Origin: Solicola gregarius
GTDB taxonomy: Bacteria > Actinomycetota > Actinomycetes > Propionibacteriales > Nocardioidaceae
Length of the DNA stretch: 64,000 nucleotides
Direction of reading: 5' to 3'
NCBI RefSeq assembly: GCF_025790165.1
Contig: NZ_CP094970.1
Coordinates: forward strand, 4,774,001-4,838,000
Part shown: one piece after another, positions 8,106 to 16,418 of the stretch
How positions within the stretch are numbered: the stretch's first letter is position 1
Layout: every line of letters starts with the position of its first letter
Translations under genes and position numbers: made by a program
The notes under the pieces: model-generated
The model's database searches: none
Told to the model about the DNA's origin: nothing
The model's input: the letters and a program-made list of their open reading frames with translations, nothing else

Positions 8106-8864
8106 GTGACCGTGCATCCGCTTGCGCGCCCCGTGTCGGTCGACGCCGGCGACACCGGCGTCGTCCTGTGTCACGGATTCACCGGCTCGCCGGCCTCGAT
8201 GACCCCGTGGGCCGACTACCTCGTCGAGCGAGGCTGTTCGGTGCGGGTTCCCCGCCTTCCCGGCCACGGCACCACCTGGCAGGAGCTCAACCGCACCCGC
8301 TGGACCGACTGGTACGCCGAGGTCGACCGTGCGTACGAGGAGCTGCGGGCTCGCTGCGAGCGGGTCGTCGTCGCCGGCCTCTCGATGGGCGGCTGCCTCG
8401 CGCTCCGGCTCGCCGAGCACCATCGCGACATCGTCGCGGTCGTACTGGTCAACCCCGCGGTGAACCTCGAGCGCAAGGACATGCTGCTCGTCCCCCTGCT
8501 GCGCCACGTCGTACCCGCGATCCCCGGCATCGGCAACGACATCCGCAAGGAGGGCATCGAGGAGACCGGGTACGACCGCACACCTCTGCACGCGCTGCAC
8601 TCACAGACGCACATGTGGAAGGACGTACGCGAGAACCTCTCCAGCGTCGACCAGCCACTGCTGCTGTTCCGCTCGGTGACCGATCACGTCGTCGATGCGT
8701 CGTCCGCACCGATCATCCTCGACGGCGTGTCGTCGGCGTCGAAACGGGAGGTGCTGTTGCACAACAGCTTCCACGTCGCCACACTCGATCACGATATGGA
8801 TCTCATCTTCGCCGAGTCGGCCGACTTCATCGCCGAGCATGCGGGGGCGACCGGTGTCGGGTAA
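8106..8864 (+). CDS. alpha/beta hydrolase, carboxylesterase (Est30/monoacylglycerol lipase-like)
   Basis: A 252-residue alpha/beta hydrolase. The nucleophile elbow GLSMGG gives Ser93; Asp193 (TDHVV) and His223 (NSFHV) complete the triad. The oxyanion region is LCHGFTGSP at about 21-29. The spacing and the short cap match Est30-type carboxylesterases and bacterial monoacylglycerol lipases, so a lipid or short-chain ester is the likely substrate. GTG 8106 has GAGGAG six to seven bases upstream. It is divergent from plsC, and the next gene probably starts inside its stop-codon region, so the two are likely one operon. Confidence 0.85.
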   Translation: MTVHPLARPVSVDAGDTGVVLCHGFTGSPASMTPWADYLVERGCSVRVPRLPGHGTTWQELNRTRWTDWYAEVDRAYEELRARCERVVVAGLSMGGCLALRLAEHHRDIVAVVLVNPAVNLERKDMLLVPLLRHVVPAIPGIGNDIRKEGIEETGYDRTPLHALHSQTHMWKDVRENLSSVDQPLLLFRSVTDHVVDASSAPIILDGVSSASKREVLLHNSFHVATLDHDMDLIFAESADFIAEHAGATGVG

Positions 8865-8929
8865 TACGGGACGCCGCCCCGGCGAGCCGGACGACGTCGA
8901 CCTCGAAGTTCGAGCGCATCGTCGCCGGC

Positions 8930-9328
8930 ATGGAGTTGTCGACGCCGGACCTCGACGAGTCGCCCGAGCCGGGTGAGTCGACCGCGACCGAGGACGACCT
9001 GCCGCCGACGTCCGGGCCGGTGTTCGAGCCGAGTTTCTCCGACCCCATGTCGCGGCAGGACTACGAGGACGCTCAGGATCCGCTCGACGGCGACGAGCAC
9101 TTCGTACCGCCCGATCCGCCGAAGCAGCGGATGCGTCCGCTCACCTGGCTCGGCTGGGCCGGAGCCGTCGGCACGCCGGCGTTCATGGTGCTGGTCGCGA
9201 TCTTCGGCTGGTACATCCCCGGCGAGCTCGCGGCCATCCTGGTCGGCGGGTTCGTCGCCGGCGTGGTCTACCTGATCATGACGGTGAGCCGCGACCCGGG
9301 CGACTGGGACGACGGCGCCGTCGTCTGA
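8930..9328 (+). CDS. small conserved membrane protein; N-terminus apparently out of frame
   Basis: As written this frame gives 132 residues from ATG 8930: an acidic, Pro-rich segment, then two membrane spans (LGWAGAVGTPAFMVLVAIFG and LAAILVGGFVAGVVYLIMTV) and a short acidic tail. The sequence before the ATG, KFERIVAG, also looks native, but has no start codon in its frame. A credible start, GTG 8854, overlaps the esterase stop and has a GGGGGC site, but sits one frame away (MSGNTGRRPGEPDDVD). Removing one base near 8901-8905 would fuse the two into one protein. The function is unknown. Confidence 0.6.
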   Translation: MELSTPDLDESPEPGESTATEDDLPPTSGPVFEPSFSDPMSRQDYEDAQDPLDGDEHFVPPDPPKQRMRPLTWLGWAGAVGTPAFMVLVAIFGWYIPGELAAILVGGFVAGVVYLIMTVSRDPGDWDDGAVV

Positions 9329-9344
9329 GGCGTTCGGCAGCGTA

Positions 9345-9432
9345 CGTTTACCATGTAAACATGGTAACGGTCCGCCTTGCTCGGCGAATTCACCGTGCAA
9401 TGCGGACCCTTGCCGTGCATGGCGCCCGCGAC
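9345..9432. repeat. palindromic element C, copy 1
   Basis: A compound inverted repeat between convergent genes. The first part has arms TTTACCATG and CATGGTAA (9347-9367) around TAAA. The second (about 9369-9408) has outer arms GGTCCGC/GCGGACC enclosing a near-palindrome centred on GAATTC. A third conserved block, GCCGTGCATGGCGCCC, follows. The same three blocks occur in the same order at 63510-63592, also between convergent stop codons. It is AT-rich at its core, in contrast to the surrounding DNA. Confidence 0.8.
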
Positions 9433-9436
9433 CTCG

Positions 9437-10270
9437 CTACTCGGTTTCCGCAGCCTCTTCCTTCAGCTCCCGGGCGATCTCCGACTCCGCGCCCAGGCTC
9501 TCGGCCAGCTCGTCGCTCAGCTCCTCCAGCTCGGCGCCGCCGGCCATCATCGAGGTCAGCTCGTCGAGGGTGATCTCGGACTTCGCCCACTCCCCCATGC
9601 TCCGGCCTCGACGCAGCAGTACGAACCGGTCGCCGACGGGGTACGCGTGGTGCGGGTTGTGGGTGATGAACACGACCCCGAGCCCGCGCTCACGTGCCTT
9701 CGCGATGTACTTCAGCACCACACCCGACTGCTTCACACCGAGCGCGGCGGTCGGCTCGTCCAGGATCAGCACCCGCGCACCGAGGTACACGGCTCGCGCG
9801 ATCGCCACACACTGCCGCTCGCCGCCCGACAGGGTGCCGATCGGCTGGTCGACGTCACGCAGGTCGATACCCATCGCGGACAGCTCGCTCTTCGTCGTAC
9901 GCCGCATGAAGTCGACGTCGAGCCGGCGGAGCGGGCCGACGCCCTTGGTCGGCTCGGAGCCGAGGAAGAAGTTCCGCCAGACCGGCATCAGAGGTACGAC
10001 CGCGAGGTCCTGGTAGACGGTCGCGATGCCCAGCGTCAGCGCGGCCCGCGGCGAGCTCACGTGCCGCGCGACACCGTCGATCAGCAGCTCGCCGCTGGAA
10101 TGCTCGTGCGCACCCGCGAGGATCTTGATGAACGTCGACTTGCCGGCACCGTTGTCGCCGAGCACGCACGTCACCTGACCCGCGGCGACCGTCGTACTCA
10201 CGTCACGCAGAGCGATCACGTTGCCGTACGACTTGCCGATCTCGCGGACCTCGATCAGTGGCTCCGTCAT
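9437..10270 (-). CDS. sugar ABC transporter ATP-binding protein
   Basis: A 277-residue ABC ATPase with one nucleotide-binding domain. Walker A is GDNGAGKST (38-46), the signature is LSGGERQ (147-153), Walker B is VLILDEP (167-173) and the switch histidine lies in [10 protein letters not shown] single-domain ATPase of this length matches the FrcA-type branch of sugar importers, in contrast to the fused double-domain RbsA/MglA type. The last 40 residues are a Glu/Ala-rich tail. Its ATG overlaps the permease stop by four bases (ATGA), so it is co-translated with the permease and is the last gene of the uptake operon. Confidence 0.9.
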   Translation of the reverse strand: MTEPLIEVREIGKSYGNVIALRDVSTTVAAGQVTCVLGDNGAGKSTFIKILAGAHEHSSGELLIDGVARHVSSPRAALTLGIATVYQDLAVVPLMPVWRNFFLGSEPTKGVGPLRRLDVDFMRRTTKSELSAMGIDLRDVDQPIGTLSGGERQCVAIARAVYLGARVLILDEPTAALGVKQSGVVLKYIAKARERGLGVVFITHNPHHAYPVGDRFVLLRRGRSMGEWAKSEITLDELTSMMAGGAELEELSDELAESLGAESEIARELKEEAAETE

Positions 10271-11304
10271 CGACTCACCTCCGCCTGCTTGCGTACCCAG
10301 GTGTTGACGAGCACCGCGAGCAACAGCATCACGCCGAGGAACGCCATCAACCAGTCACTGTCCCAGCCGGCGTACACGATGCCCTTCTCGGTCATGCCGT
10401 AGATCAGTGCGCCGAGCGCAGCGCCGATGGCCGACCCGTACCCGCCCGTGAGCAGGCAGCCGCCGACGACCGCGCAGATGATGAAGATGAACTCGTCGCC
10501 AACACCCTTGGCGCTCGTCACGCTCGCCGCACTGAACAGGTCGATCATGCCGACCAGCCAGCCCGCGAAGGCCGTCGTCATGAACAGCCCGATCTTCGTC
10601 CGGAACAGCGGCACACCGACCTGGCGCGCGCTGGTGGCCGCGCCGCCGACGGCGAAGATCCAGTTGCCCGGCTTCGTACGCAGCAGCACCCAGGTCGCGA
10701 TCGCCGTCACCGCGATCCACCAGAGCACCGAGATGGTGATCGACGCCCCGAACGGAAGCGATATGTCCGTCGCGAACACCGGCTCGATCGAGTCGAAGTA
10801 CGGCACGTCGCGCATGCCCTGCACGGCGACTCCACCGATGATCGCCTTCACCAGCGCGAGGTTTAGCCCCTGCAGCACGAAGAACGTGGCGAGCGTGACG
10901 ATGAAGCTCGGCAGGCCCGTACGCATCACCAGGATGCCGTTGAGCGCGCCGATCACCAGCGCGAGGGCGAGCGCGATCAGCACCGCTACCCACACGTTCA
11001 CGCCGTAGTGGGTGGTGAGGACGCCGACGGTGAGTCCGGTGGTGCCGATCATCGTGCCGGTCGACAGGTCGAACTCTCCGCCGATCATCAGCATCGAGAC
11101 GCCGACCGCCATGATGCCGATCCGCGCGGACGACTCCGTCCAGGTCGCGACGCCGGCCTCGCTCAGGAACGTGTCGGTGTAGATCGCGAAGAACGCGAAC
11201 ACGACCAGCGCCGCAACCGCCGCACCGACCTCTGGCCGGCGCAGCACCCGGACGAGTGTAGTCGCGCCGCTCAGCCGCTCGTCTGTTTCCAGAGTAGTGG
11301 CCAT
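10267..11304 (-). CDS. sugar ABC transporter permease (FrcC/RbsC-type)
   Basis: A 345-residue inner-membrane permease of the carbohydrate (CUT2) class with about ten hydrophobic spans. Family landmarks are the GGEFDLSTG block near residue 76 and the conserved GxLNGxLV-type stretch [21 protein letters not shown]. The permease would pair with itself and the ATPase to move the sugar delivered by the lipoprotein. The start is ATG 11304, which shares one base with the stop of the binding-protein gene (TGATG), a classic translational coupling. Ligand class (sugar or inositol) is inferred from family and neighbours. Confidence 0.9.
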   Translation of the reverse strand: MATTLETDERLSGATTLVRVLRRPEVGAAVAALVVFAFFAIYTDTFLSEAGVATWTESSARIGIMAVGVSMLMIGGEFDLSTGTMIGTTGLTVGVLTTHYGVNVWVAVLIALALALVIGALNGILVMRTGLPSFIVTLATFFVLQGLNLALVKAIIGGVAVQGMRDVPYFDSIEPVFATDISLPFGASITISVLWWIAVTAIATWVLLRTKPGNWIFAVGGAATSARQVGVPLFRTKIGLFMTTAFAGWLVGMIDLFSAASVTSAKGVGDEFIFIICAVVGGCLLTGGYGSAIGAALGALIYGMTEKGIVYAGWDSDWLMAFLGVMLLLAVLVNTWVRKQAEVSR

Positions 11305-12278
11305 CACCGTGTCAGCGGGTGCCGTTCTTGGCGTACTTCGAGCACCTCGTCGGCGTTCTCCTTCGTGACGAACGCCGGCCCGGAGTACACCGGCTTGCCA
11401 CCGCCGACCTGGTTGCCGTTGATCGAGTTCAGGTACAGGAACTGCACGCCGAGATAGCCCTGTGTGTACGGCTGCTGGTCGACCGCGAACGCGACGTTGC
11501 CGTCCTGGATCTGGCCGATCAGGTCTTCGGAGAGGTCGAACGTACCGATCTGCACCTCCGCGCCGCTCTCCTCGACGGCCTGCTGGGCACCGAGCGCCAC
11601 CTGTGCGTTCAGCGCGAGGACGCCGTCGATCGAGCCGTCGGCCTGCAGCGCCGACTGAATGGTGTTCTTGGCCTCGGTCGTGTCGGCGCCGTCGACCTGG
11701 AGGTTCTCCATGGAGCCGCCGAACTTGCTCTTGGCGCCGGCGCAGCGCTGCTCGAGCCCGGTGTTGCCGGCCTCGTGGATCACGCAGATGACCTTCTTCG
11801 CGCCGAGCTCGCTGAACTTCTCGCCCGCGGCTTCGCCGGCGATCGTCTCGCTCTGGCCGACGTGCGTGATGGCGCCGAACTCCGCCGACTCGTCGATGCC
11901 CGAGTTGATGGTGATCACCGGTACGCCGGCCTCGACGGCGGCCTTGACCGACTTCTCCAGACCATCGGGATCGGCCATCGAGACCACGATGCCGTCGACG
12001 TCATCCGCGACGGCGGCGTCGATGAGCTCCGCCTGCTTGGTGACGTCGGGATCCGAGTTGTACTCGACGTCGACCCCGAGGTCTTCGCCCGCCCGATCGG
12101 AACCGGCCTTCACAACGCTCCAGAACGCGTCATCGGGCGCACCGTGTGTCACGACGGCGTACGTGAGGTCGAGATCGGACGCGTCCTCGGCGCCGTCGTC
12201 GTCCTGGCCGGTGCCGCTGCAAGCGGTCAGGGTCAGTGCCGCAGCGGCGGCAACCGCGGCGATCCGCAGAGTCTTCAT
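11304..12278 (-). CDS. sugar ABC transporter substrate-binding lipoprotein
   Basis: A 324-residue periplasmic-binding-protein-like lipoprotein (type 1, ribose/inositol-binding fold). It begins with a signal peptide and lipobox LTAC, Cys20 being the lipidated residue, then an acidic linker and the substrate domain. TYAVVTHGAPDDAFW at the start of the domain and the later GTFDLSEDLIGQIQDG and FAVDQQPYTQGYLGV blocks are typical of this class. ATG 12278 has GAGGAG ten bases upstream. It lies 34 bases downstream of the oxidoreductase gene and is followed directly by the permease. Ligand unknown; inositol or a related polyol is suggested by the oxidoreductase next door. Confidence 0.9.
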   Translation of the reverse strand: MKTLRIAAVAAAAALTLTACSGTGQDDDGAEDASDLDLTYAVVTHGAPDDAFWSVVKAGSDRAGEDLGVDVEYNSDPDVTKQAELIDAAVADDVDGIVVSMADPDGLEKSVKAAVEAGVPVITINSGIDESAEFGAITHVGQSETIAGEAAGEKFSELGAKKVICVIHEAGNTGLEQRCAGAKSKFGGSMENLQVDGADTTEAKNTIQSALQADGSIDGVLALNAQVALGAQQAVEESGAEVQIGTFDLSEDLIGQIQDGNVAFAVDQQPYTQGYLGVQFLYLNSINGNQVGGGKPVYSGPAFVTKENADEVLEVRQERHPLTR

Positions 12279-12312
12279 GGCAGGCGTACTCCTCGTTGGT
12301 TTCATGCGCGCG

Positions 12313-13311
12313 CTATCGACGCACACCCGAAAGGTAGACGACTTGGTCGCTGGTGCGCGACATCTCGCACGCTTCGGCGATGTAGAACGCTTCCAGAGCA
12401 TCGACCGGCGCGCACGGCGACTCGCCGCCGTCGTGGGCAAGACGTACGAAGGCCGCCAGCTCGGCGACGTACGCGTCGGCGAAGCGCTCAGGGAAGGCCG
12501 TGTACGCCGGACCGGACGGGAACGTGGACCCGGGCTCGGTCGACCGCAGCGGGGTCTTGTCGTCGAGGCCGGTGCTCACCGAGCCGTCGGAGCCGAACGC
12601 CTCGAGGCGGATGTCGTAGCCCGCCGCGTTGTAACGGGTGACCGAGACGACCGCGAGCGCATCGTCGTCGAAGCGCAGTGTCGCCGAGGCCGTGTCGACG
12701 TCCCCGTGTTCGGTGAAGAACGGGGCGCCGCGGTTGGATCCCGTCGCGTACACCGAGGCCACCTCTCGACCCGTCACCCAACGCAGGCTGTCGAAATCGT
12801 GCACCGCACAGTCGATGAAGATGCCGCCGGAGCTCGCGACGTACTCCTCGGGCGGCGGCGCCGGGTCGAGCGTCGTCGAGCGCAGTGTGTGCAGCCAGCC
12901 GAGCCGACCGGACGCGATCTCCTCACGTGCGTTGACGTATCCGGCATCGAATCTCCGCTGGAAGCCGATCTGCACGGGTACATCCGTGCCCTCGATCGCC
13001 GCGATGACCTCGAGCGTGCCCGCGACGTCGGGCGCGACCGGCTTCTCGCAGAACACCGGCACGCGCCGCTCGACCGCGCGCCGGATCAACGTCGGGTGCG
13101 AGTTGGTGGCAGCTGCGATCACCACGCCGTCGAGCGGCTGGTCGAGAAGCTCGTCGACCGAGCGTGCGTACCCGAGGCCGGCCTTGTCGGCGACGGACCG
13201 CGCGCGTTCGGCATCGGCGTCGGCGACCGTGACCGAGAGCTCTTCCATACCTGCAAGGATCTCCGCGTGCATTGCACCGATCCGGCCCGCGCCAACGAGT
13301 CCGATCCTCAT
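12313..13311 (-). CDS. Gfo/Idh/MocA family oxidoreductase (inositol 2-dehydrogenase-like)
   Basis: A 332-residue NAD(P)-dependent dehydrogenase. An N-terminal Rossmann fold is marked by GLVGAGRIGAMH, followed by the family's EKP motif (89-91) and a C-terminal beta-sheet domain with GGIFIDCAVHDFD, which holds the usual catalytic histidine and aspartate. The pattern RFDAGYVNAREEI and the DPAPPP segment look closest to IolG-like inositol/sugar dehydrogenases; the exact substrate is not proven. It is the first gene of the uptake operon, with a promoter at 13372-13400, and is divergent from the GntR regulator, which likely controls it. Confidence 0.88.
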   Translation of the reverse strand: MRIGLVGAGRIGAMHAEILAGMEELSVTVADADAERARSVADKAGLGYARSVDELLDQPLDGVVIAAATNSHPTLIRRAVERRVPVFCEKPVAPDVAGTLEVIAAIEGTDVPVQIGFQRRFDAGYVNAREEIASGRLGWLHTLRSTTLDPAPPPEEYVASSGGIFIDCAVHDFDSLRWVTGREVASVYATGSNRGAPFFTEHGDVDTASATLRFDDDALAVVSVTRYNAAGYDIRLEAFGSDGSVSTGLDDKTPLRSTEPGSTFPSGPAYTAFPERFADAYVAELAAFVRLAHDGGESPCAPVDALEAFYIAEACEMSRTSDQVVYLSGVRR

Positions 13312-13371
13312 GCTGCCTCCGTCGCGTCGGGTACGGCCAAAGTGTGCTCAGCGATCCCACCGGCGCATCCA

Positions 13372-13400
13372 AGTCTGGGTGGCGGCCGGAGGCGTGTCAA
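13372..13400 (-). promoter_or_regulatory. promoter for the sugar-uptake operon
   Basis: On the minus strand, TTGACA (13400-13395) and CAGACT (13377-13372) are separated by exactly 17 bases, a near-consensus sigma-70-type promoter that would start transcription about 55 bases before the oxidoreductase start codon. Confidence 0.65.
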
Positions 13401-13425
13401 GACTTTGTTAGGACATATTGACGTT

Positions 13426-13441
13426 GGAACATAACGGTTCC
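13426..13441. promoter_or_regulatory. inverted repeat, candidate GntR operator
   Basis: GGAAC-N6-GTTCC in the divergent gap between the GntR gene and the uptake operon, inside an AT-richer stretch. Size and symmetry fit a GntR/HutC operator, and its position about 43 bases before the regulator start would suit autoregulation. No binding is shown by sequence alone. Confidence 0.4.
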
Positions 13442-13483
13442 GTAGACTGCCGGTCGTAGACGGCGTCGAGCTCGGAGCATCGC

Positions 13484-14224
13484 ATGGCGAACGAACCACG
13501 CATCACCCTCGACCGGTCGAGTCCGGTGCCGCTGTACTTCCAGGTGGCCGAGCAGCTCGAGGCGGCGATCGTCGGCGGCACCCTGGCGCCGGGCGACCGA
13601 ATCAGCAACGAGGTCTCGCTCGCGCACGACCTCGGCCTGTCGAGGCCCACCATGCGGCAGGCGATCCAGGTGCTCGTCGACAAGGGCATGCTGGTCCGCA
13701 AACGCGGCGTGGGCACCCAGGTCGTCCACGGCAAGATCCGCCGCTCGGTCGAGCTCACCAGCCTGTACGACGACCTCAGCGCGGCCGGACAAGGCCCGCG
13801 CACGGAGGTGCTTTCGGTCGAGATCACCGTGACCACGGAGGAGATCGCGCACGAGCTGCAGGTCGAGCCCGGCGAGCCGGCGTGGTCGCTCGTACGGCTT
13901 CGCTACATCGGCGACGAGCCGCTGGCGTTGATGCACAACTTCCTGCCCGCGGAGACCCTCGACCTGAATGCGGTCGACCTGGAGAACCACGGACTGTACG
14001 AGGCCCTGCGGCGCACGGGTCTCCACATGCGCGTGGCACAGCAGCGCATCGGCGCGCGCCGGGCCGAGGCCCGCGAGGCCCGGCTGCTCGGCGAGAAGCG
14101 CGGCGCTCCCCTGCTCACGATGCGGCGCACCGCGTACGACGATGCCGGACTGGTCGTGGAGTACGGCACGCACGTCTATCGCCCGGAGCTCTACTCGTTC
14201 GAGATCACGCTGGTCGACCGGTGA
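13484..14224 (+). CDS. GntR family transcriptional regulator (HutC/UTRA type)
   Basis: A 246-residue regulator. The N-terminal winged helix-turn-helix runs over about residues 12-80 (PLYFQVAEQLEAAI, then RISNEVSLAHDLGLSRPTMRQAIQ, then KGMLVRKRGVGTQV). The C-terminal UTRA ligand domain has the usual block ending HNFLP and a final TAYDDAGLVVEYG strand. UTRA domains bind sugars, sugar phosphates or amino-acid derivatives. Being divergent from a sugar uptake and dehydrogenase operon, it most likely represses that operon until the substrate or its product is present. ATG 13484 has CGGAG about six bases upstream. Confidence 0.9.
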   Translation: MANEPRITLDRSSPVPLYFQVAEQLEAAIVGGTLAPGDRISNEVSLAHDLGLSRPTMRQAIQVLVDKGMLVRKRGVGTQVVHGKIRRSVELTSLYDDLSAAGQGPRTEVLSVEITVTTEEIAHELQVEPGEPAWSLVRLRYIGDEPLALMHNFLPAETLDLNAVDLENHGLYEALRRTGLHMRVAQQRIGARRAEAREARLLGEKRGAPLLTMRRTAYDDAGLVVEYGTHVYRPELYSFEITLVDR

Positions 14225-14240
14225 GCCCCGCGGCTCGGCG

Positions 14241-14333
14241 GCAGCGATACCAAGTTCACCAGGTATCGCCCACTCAACTAGGCATCGACGCCCAGTGAGG
14301 TGCGACCGTACCTAGTTCACTTGGTATCGCTGC
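14241..14333. repeat. palindromic element A, copy 2
   Basis: A second copy of element A between convergent GntR and ROK genes. The outer arms start GCAGCGATACCAAG and end with the complement; the internal stem CACTCAACT/AGTGAGGTG is less perfect than in copy 1. The loop AGGCATCGACG is conserved. One inner base pair is C-G in copy 1 and T-A here, a paired change that supports selection on the fold. Confidence 0.8.
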
Positions 14334-14360
14334 AGCCGCAGTACCGCCCCAGGCCGGCGT

Positions 14361-15434
14361 CTACTCGGACGACGACGCCCGGCGGGTGGAGAAGCGCGAC
14401 GAGATCGGGGTCGGCTCGCGCAGGCGCGAGCGCAGCGGGGCGTTGCGAGTCGACGTGCGTGGCGAGCGGCGGCTCCGCCGGCGCCGGAGCGCACGCGACA
14501 TGTCGGCCGCACCGATCATCCCGGCGTCGGGTCCGAGGTGCGCGCGTACGATCCGCGCCTCGGCGCGGTACCCACGCCCGGTGAGCGTACGCCGGAACGC
14601 GTCCCGCGCGGGCTCGATCAGCAGCTCGTTGGCCTCCGAGACTCCCCCGCCGATGACGAACAACCCGCAGTCGAGGGCGGCCGCCAGGCCGGCGATGCCG
14701 ACGCCGAGCCAGTCACCTACCTCGGCGAGCAGGGCGATCGCCTCCGGGTCGCCCTCGCGTGCCACCTCGCTGACCAGCGGCCCGGTGATCCGGGTCGCGT
14801 CGCCGTCGACCAGCTCCAGCAGCCGGTGCGCCAGCGGGGAATCGCCCTTCGCGATGATCTTCGCCTCGCGGACGAGCGCGTTGCCGCTCGCGTACTGCTC
14901 CCAGCAACCGCGGTTGCCGCACTCGCAGCGATGCCCCTGCGGCACGACCTGCATGTGGCCGAACTCGCCGGCAAGACCCCAGCGTCCGCGGTGCAGCTGA
15001 CCGCCGATCACCAGCGCTCCACCGATGCCGGTGCCGAGCGTGATGCAGACGAGGTCCTCCTCGTTCTGCGCGGCGCCGAACCGCCACTCGGCCCAGGCCG
15101 CGGCATTGGCGTCGTTGTCGACAAGCACGGAGAGGCCGATCCGGCGGTGCACGGCGTCGCGCAGCGGCTCGTTGCGCCAGGCCAGATGCGGCGAGAACAG
15201 CACCGTCGAGCGGGTCGCGTCGACGAAACCCGCCGCGCCGATACCGACGGAGGTGATGTGGTAGCCCGCGCGCAGCTCGTCGACGACGTCGGCGATCGTG
15301 TTGAGCACCTCCTGCGGGCTCGTCGTCGGCGTCTCGCGCCGCAGCCGCGCGCGTACGTGCCCATCGAGGTCGACGACACCCGCGGCAACCTTGGTGCCGC
15401 CGATGTCGATTCCGATCGCGAGTCGCTCAGCCAT
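14361..15434 (-). CDS. ROK family glucokinase
   Basis: A 357-residue sugar kinase that probably phosphorylates glucose with ATP or polyphosphate. It has the ATP-binding DIGGTK (10-15), catalytic Asp108 in VDNDAN, TLGTGIGG and the ROK zinc site His160 with Cys170, Cys172 and Cys177 (CECGNRGCWEQY). About 40 residues rich in Arg and Ser extend the C-terminus beyond the normal end of the fold; they have no recognisable domain. ATG 15434 has a strong GGGGGG/AAGGGG site. It is the downstream member of a tandem pair with the next ROK kinase, 39 bases apart. Confidence 0.88.
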   Translation of the reverse strand: MAERLAIGIDIGGTKVAAGVVDLDGHVRARLRRETPTTSPQEVLNTIADVVDELRAGYHITSVGIGAAGFVDATRSTVLFSPHLAWRNEPLRDAVHRRIGLSVLVDNDANAAAWAEWRFGAAQNEEDLVCITLGTGIGGALVIGGQLHRGRWGLAGEFGHMQVVPQGHRCECGNRGCWEQYASGNALVREAKIIAKGDSPLAHRLLELVDGDATRITGPLVSEVAREGDPEAIALLAEVGDWLGVGIAGLAAALDCGLFVIGGGVSEANELLIEPARDAFRRTLTGRGYRAEARIVRAHLGPDAGMIGAADMSRALRRRRSRRSPRTSTRNAPLRSRLREPTPISSRFSTRRASSSE

Positions 15435-15473
15435 GGTGTGTCCCCCCTTCCTTCTGTGTACTGCGCACTACCT

Positions 15474-16418
15474 TCACGGTATCCGGGCCAGGTCGGCCGC
15501 TCCCACAAGACCCGCCTCGTTGCCGAGCGTTGCCAGCCGCAACTCCGCGTGCGGCCGGCTCGAGCCGGCCGACAGGTGGCGTACGAAGGCTTCCTGCACG
15601 GGCTGCATCAGCAGGTCGCTCGCCGCCGCGACGCCGCCCCCGATCGCGATCGTCGTCGGGTCGAGGACGGCGGCCAGCGACGCCAACCCCTGTCCGACCC
15701 ACGACCCGGCGTCGGCGATCAGGTCGATCGACAGCGGATCACCGGCCTGCGCGGCCTCGGTGACCATCGGCCCGGTCACGGCGTCCGGGTCACCACCCGC
15801 CAGATCGGCGAGCGGCTTCGCCGCGGTGATGCCCGCACGAATCCGGTCGCCCGCTTCACGTACGAGCGCCCGACCGCTGCCGTACTGCTCCCAGCAGCCG
15901 TACTGGCCGCAGCCGCAGAGAATGCCCGCGGGCACCATGCGCAGGTGGCCGACCTCCGCCGCGACTCCGAATCCGCCGCGGTAGAGCTGGCCGGCGTGGA
16001 TGATGCCGGCGCCGATGCCGGTGCCGACGGTCACGAGCAGCAGGTCGTCGACGTCCGCACCCGCGCCGAAGCGGAACTCGCCCCACGCCGCTGCGTTCGC
16101 GTCGTTCTCCACCACGACGCGCAGACCGACCAGCTCGTGGACGCGGGCGGCCAGCGGCTCGTCCGCCCAGTCGATGTTCGGTGCGAAGAGCACCGTGGAC
16201 CGGGATGCGTCAACGAACCCAGCCGCGCCGATGCCGACGGCGTCGATATCGCGCTTGCGGCGCAGGTCGTCGACGAGGTCGCCGACGGTCGCGGCCAACG
16301 CCGCCGGATCGGTCGCCGGTGTGTCGCGTACGTCGTCGACCACGATCCGGCCGTCCTCGTCGACGACACCGGCCGCGATCTTCGTACCGCCGATGTCGAC
16401 CCCGACTGTCAGTCCCAT
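15474..16418 (-). CDS. glkA: ROK family glucokinase
   Basis: A 314-residue ROK kinase of normal family length, with DIGGTK (8-13), catalytic Asp106 in VENDAN, TVGTGIGAG and zinc ligands His158, Cys168, Cys170 and Cys175. It is clearly paralogous to its neighbour. Position next to the ArsA ATPase and small-protein gene resembles the glucokinase locus of other actinobacteria, so I take this copy as the main glucokinase (glkA-like) and the other as a later duplicate; that ranking is inference. GGAGG stands seven bases before ATG 16418, and the gene overlaps the preceding small gene by ten bases. Confidence 0.88.
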   Translation of the reverse strand: MGLTVGVDIGGTKIAAGVVDEDGRIVVDDVRDTPATDPAALAATVGDLVDDLRRKRDIDAVGIGAAGFVDASRSTVLFAPNIDWADEPLAARVHELVGLRVVVENDANAAAWGEFRFGAGADVDDLLLVTVGTGIGAGIIHAGQLYRGGFGVAAEVGHLRMVPAGILCGCGQYGCWEQYGSGRALVREAGDRIRAGITAAKPLADLAGGDPDAVTGPMVTEAAQAGDPLSIDLIADAGSWVGQGLASLAAVLDPTTIAIGGGVAAASDLLMQPVQEAFVRHLSAGSSRPHAELRLATLGNEAGLVGAADLARIP

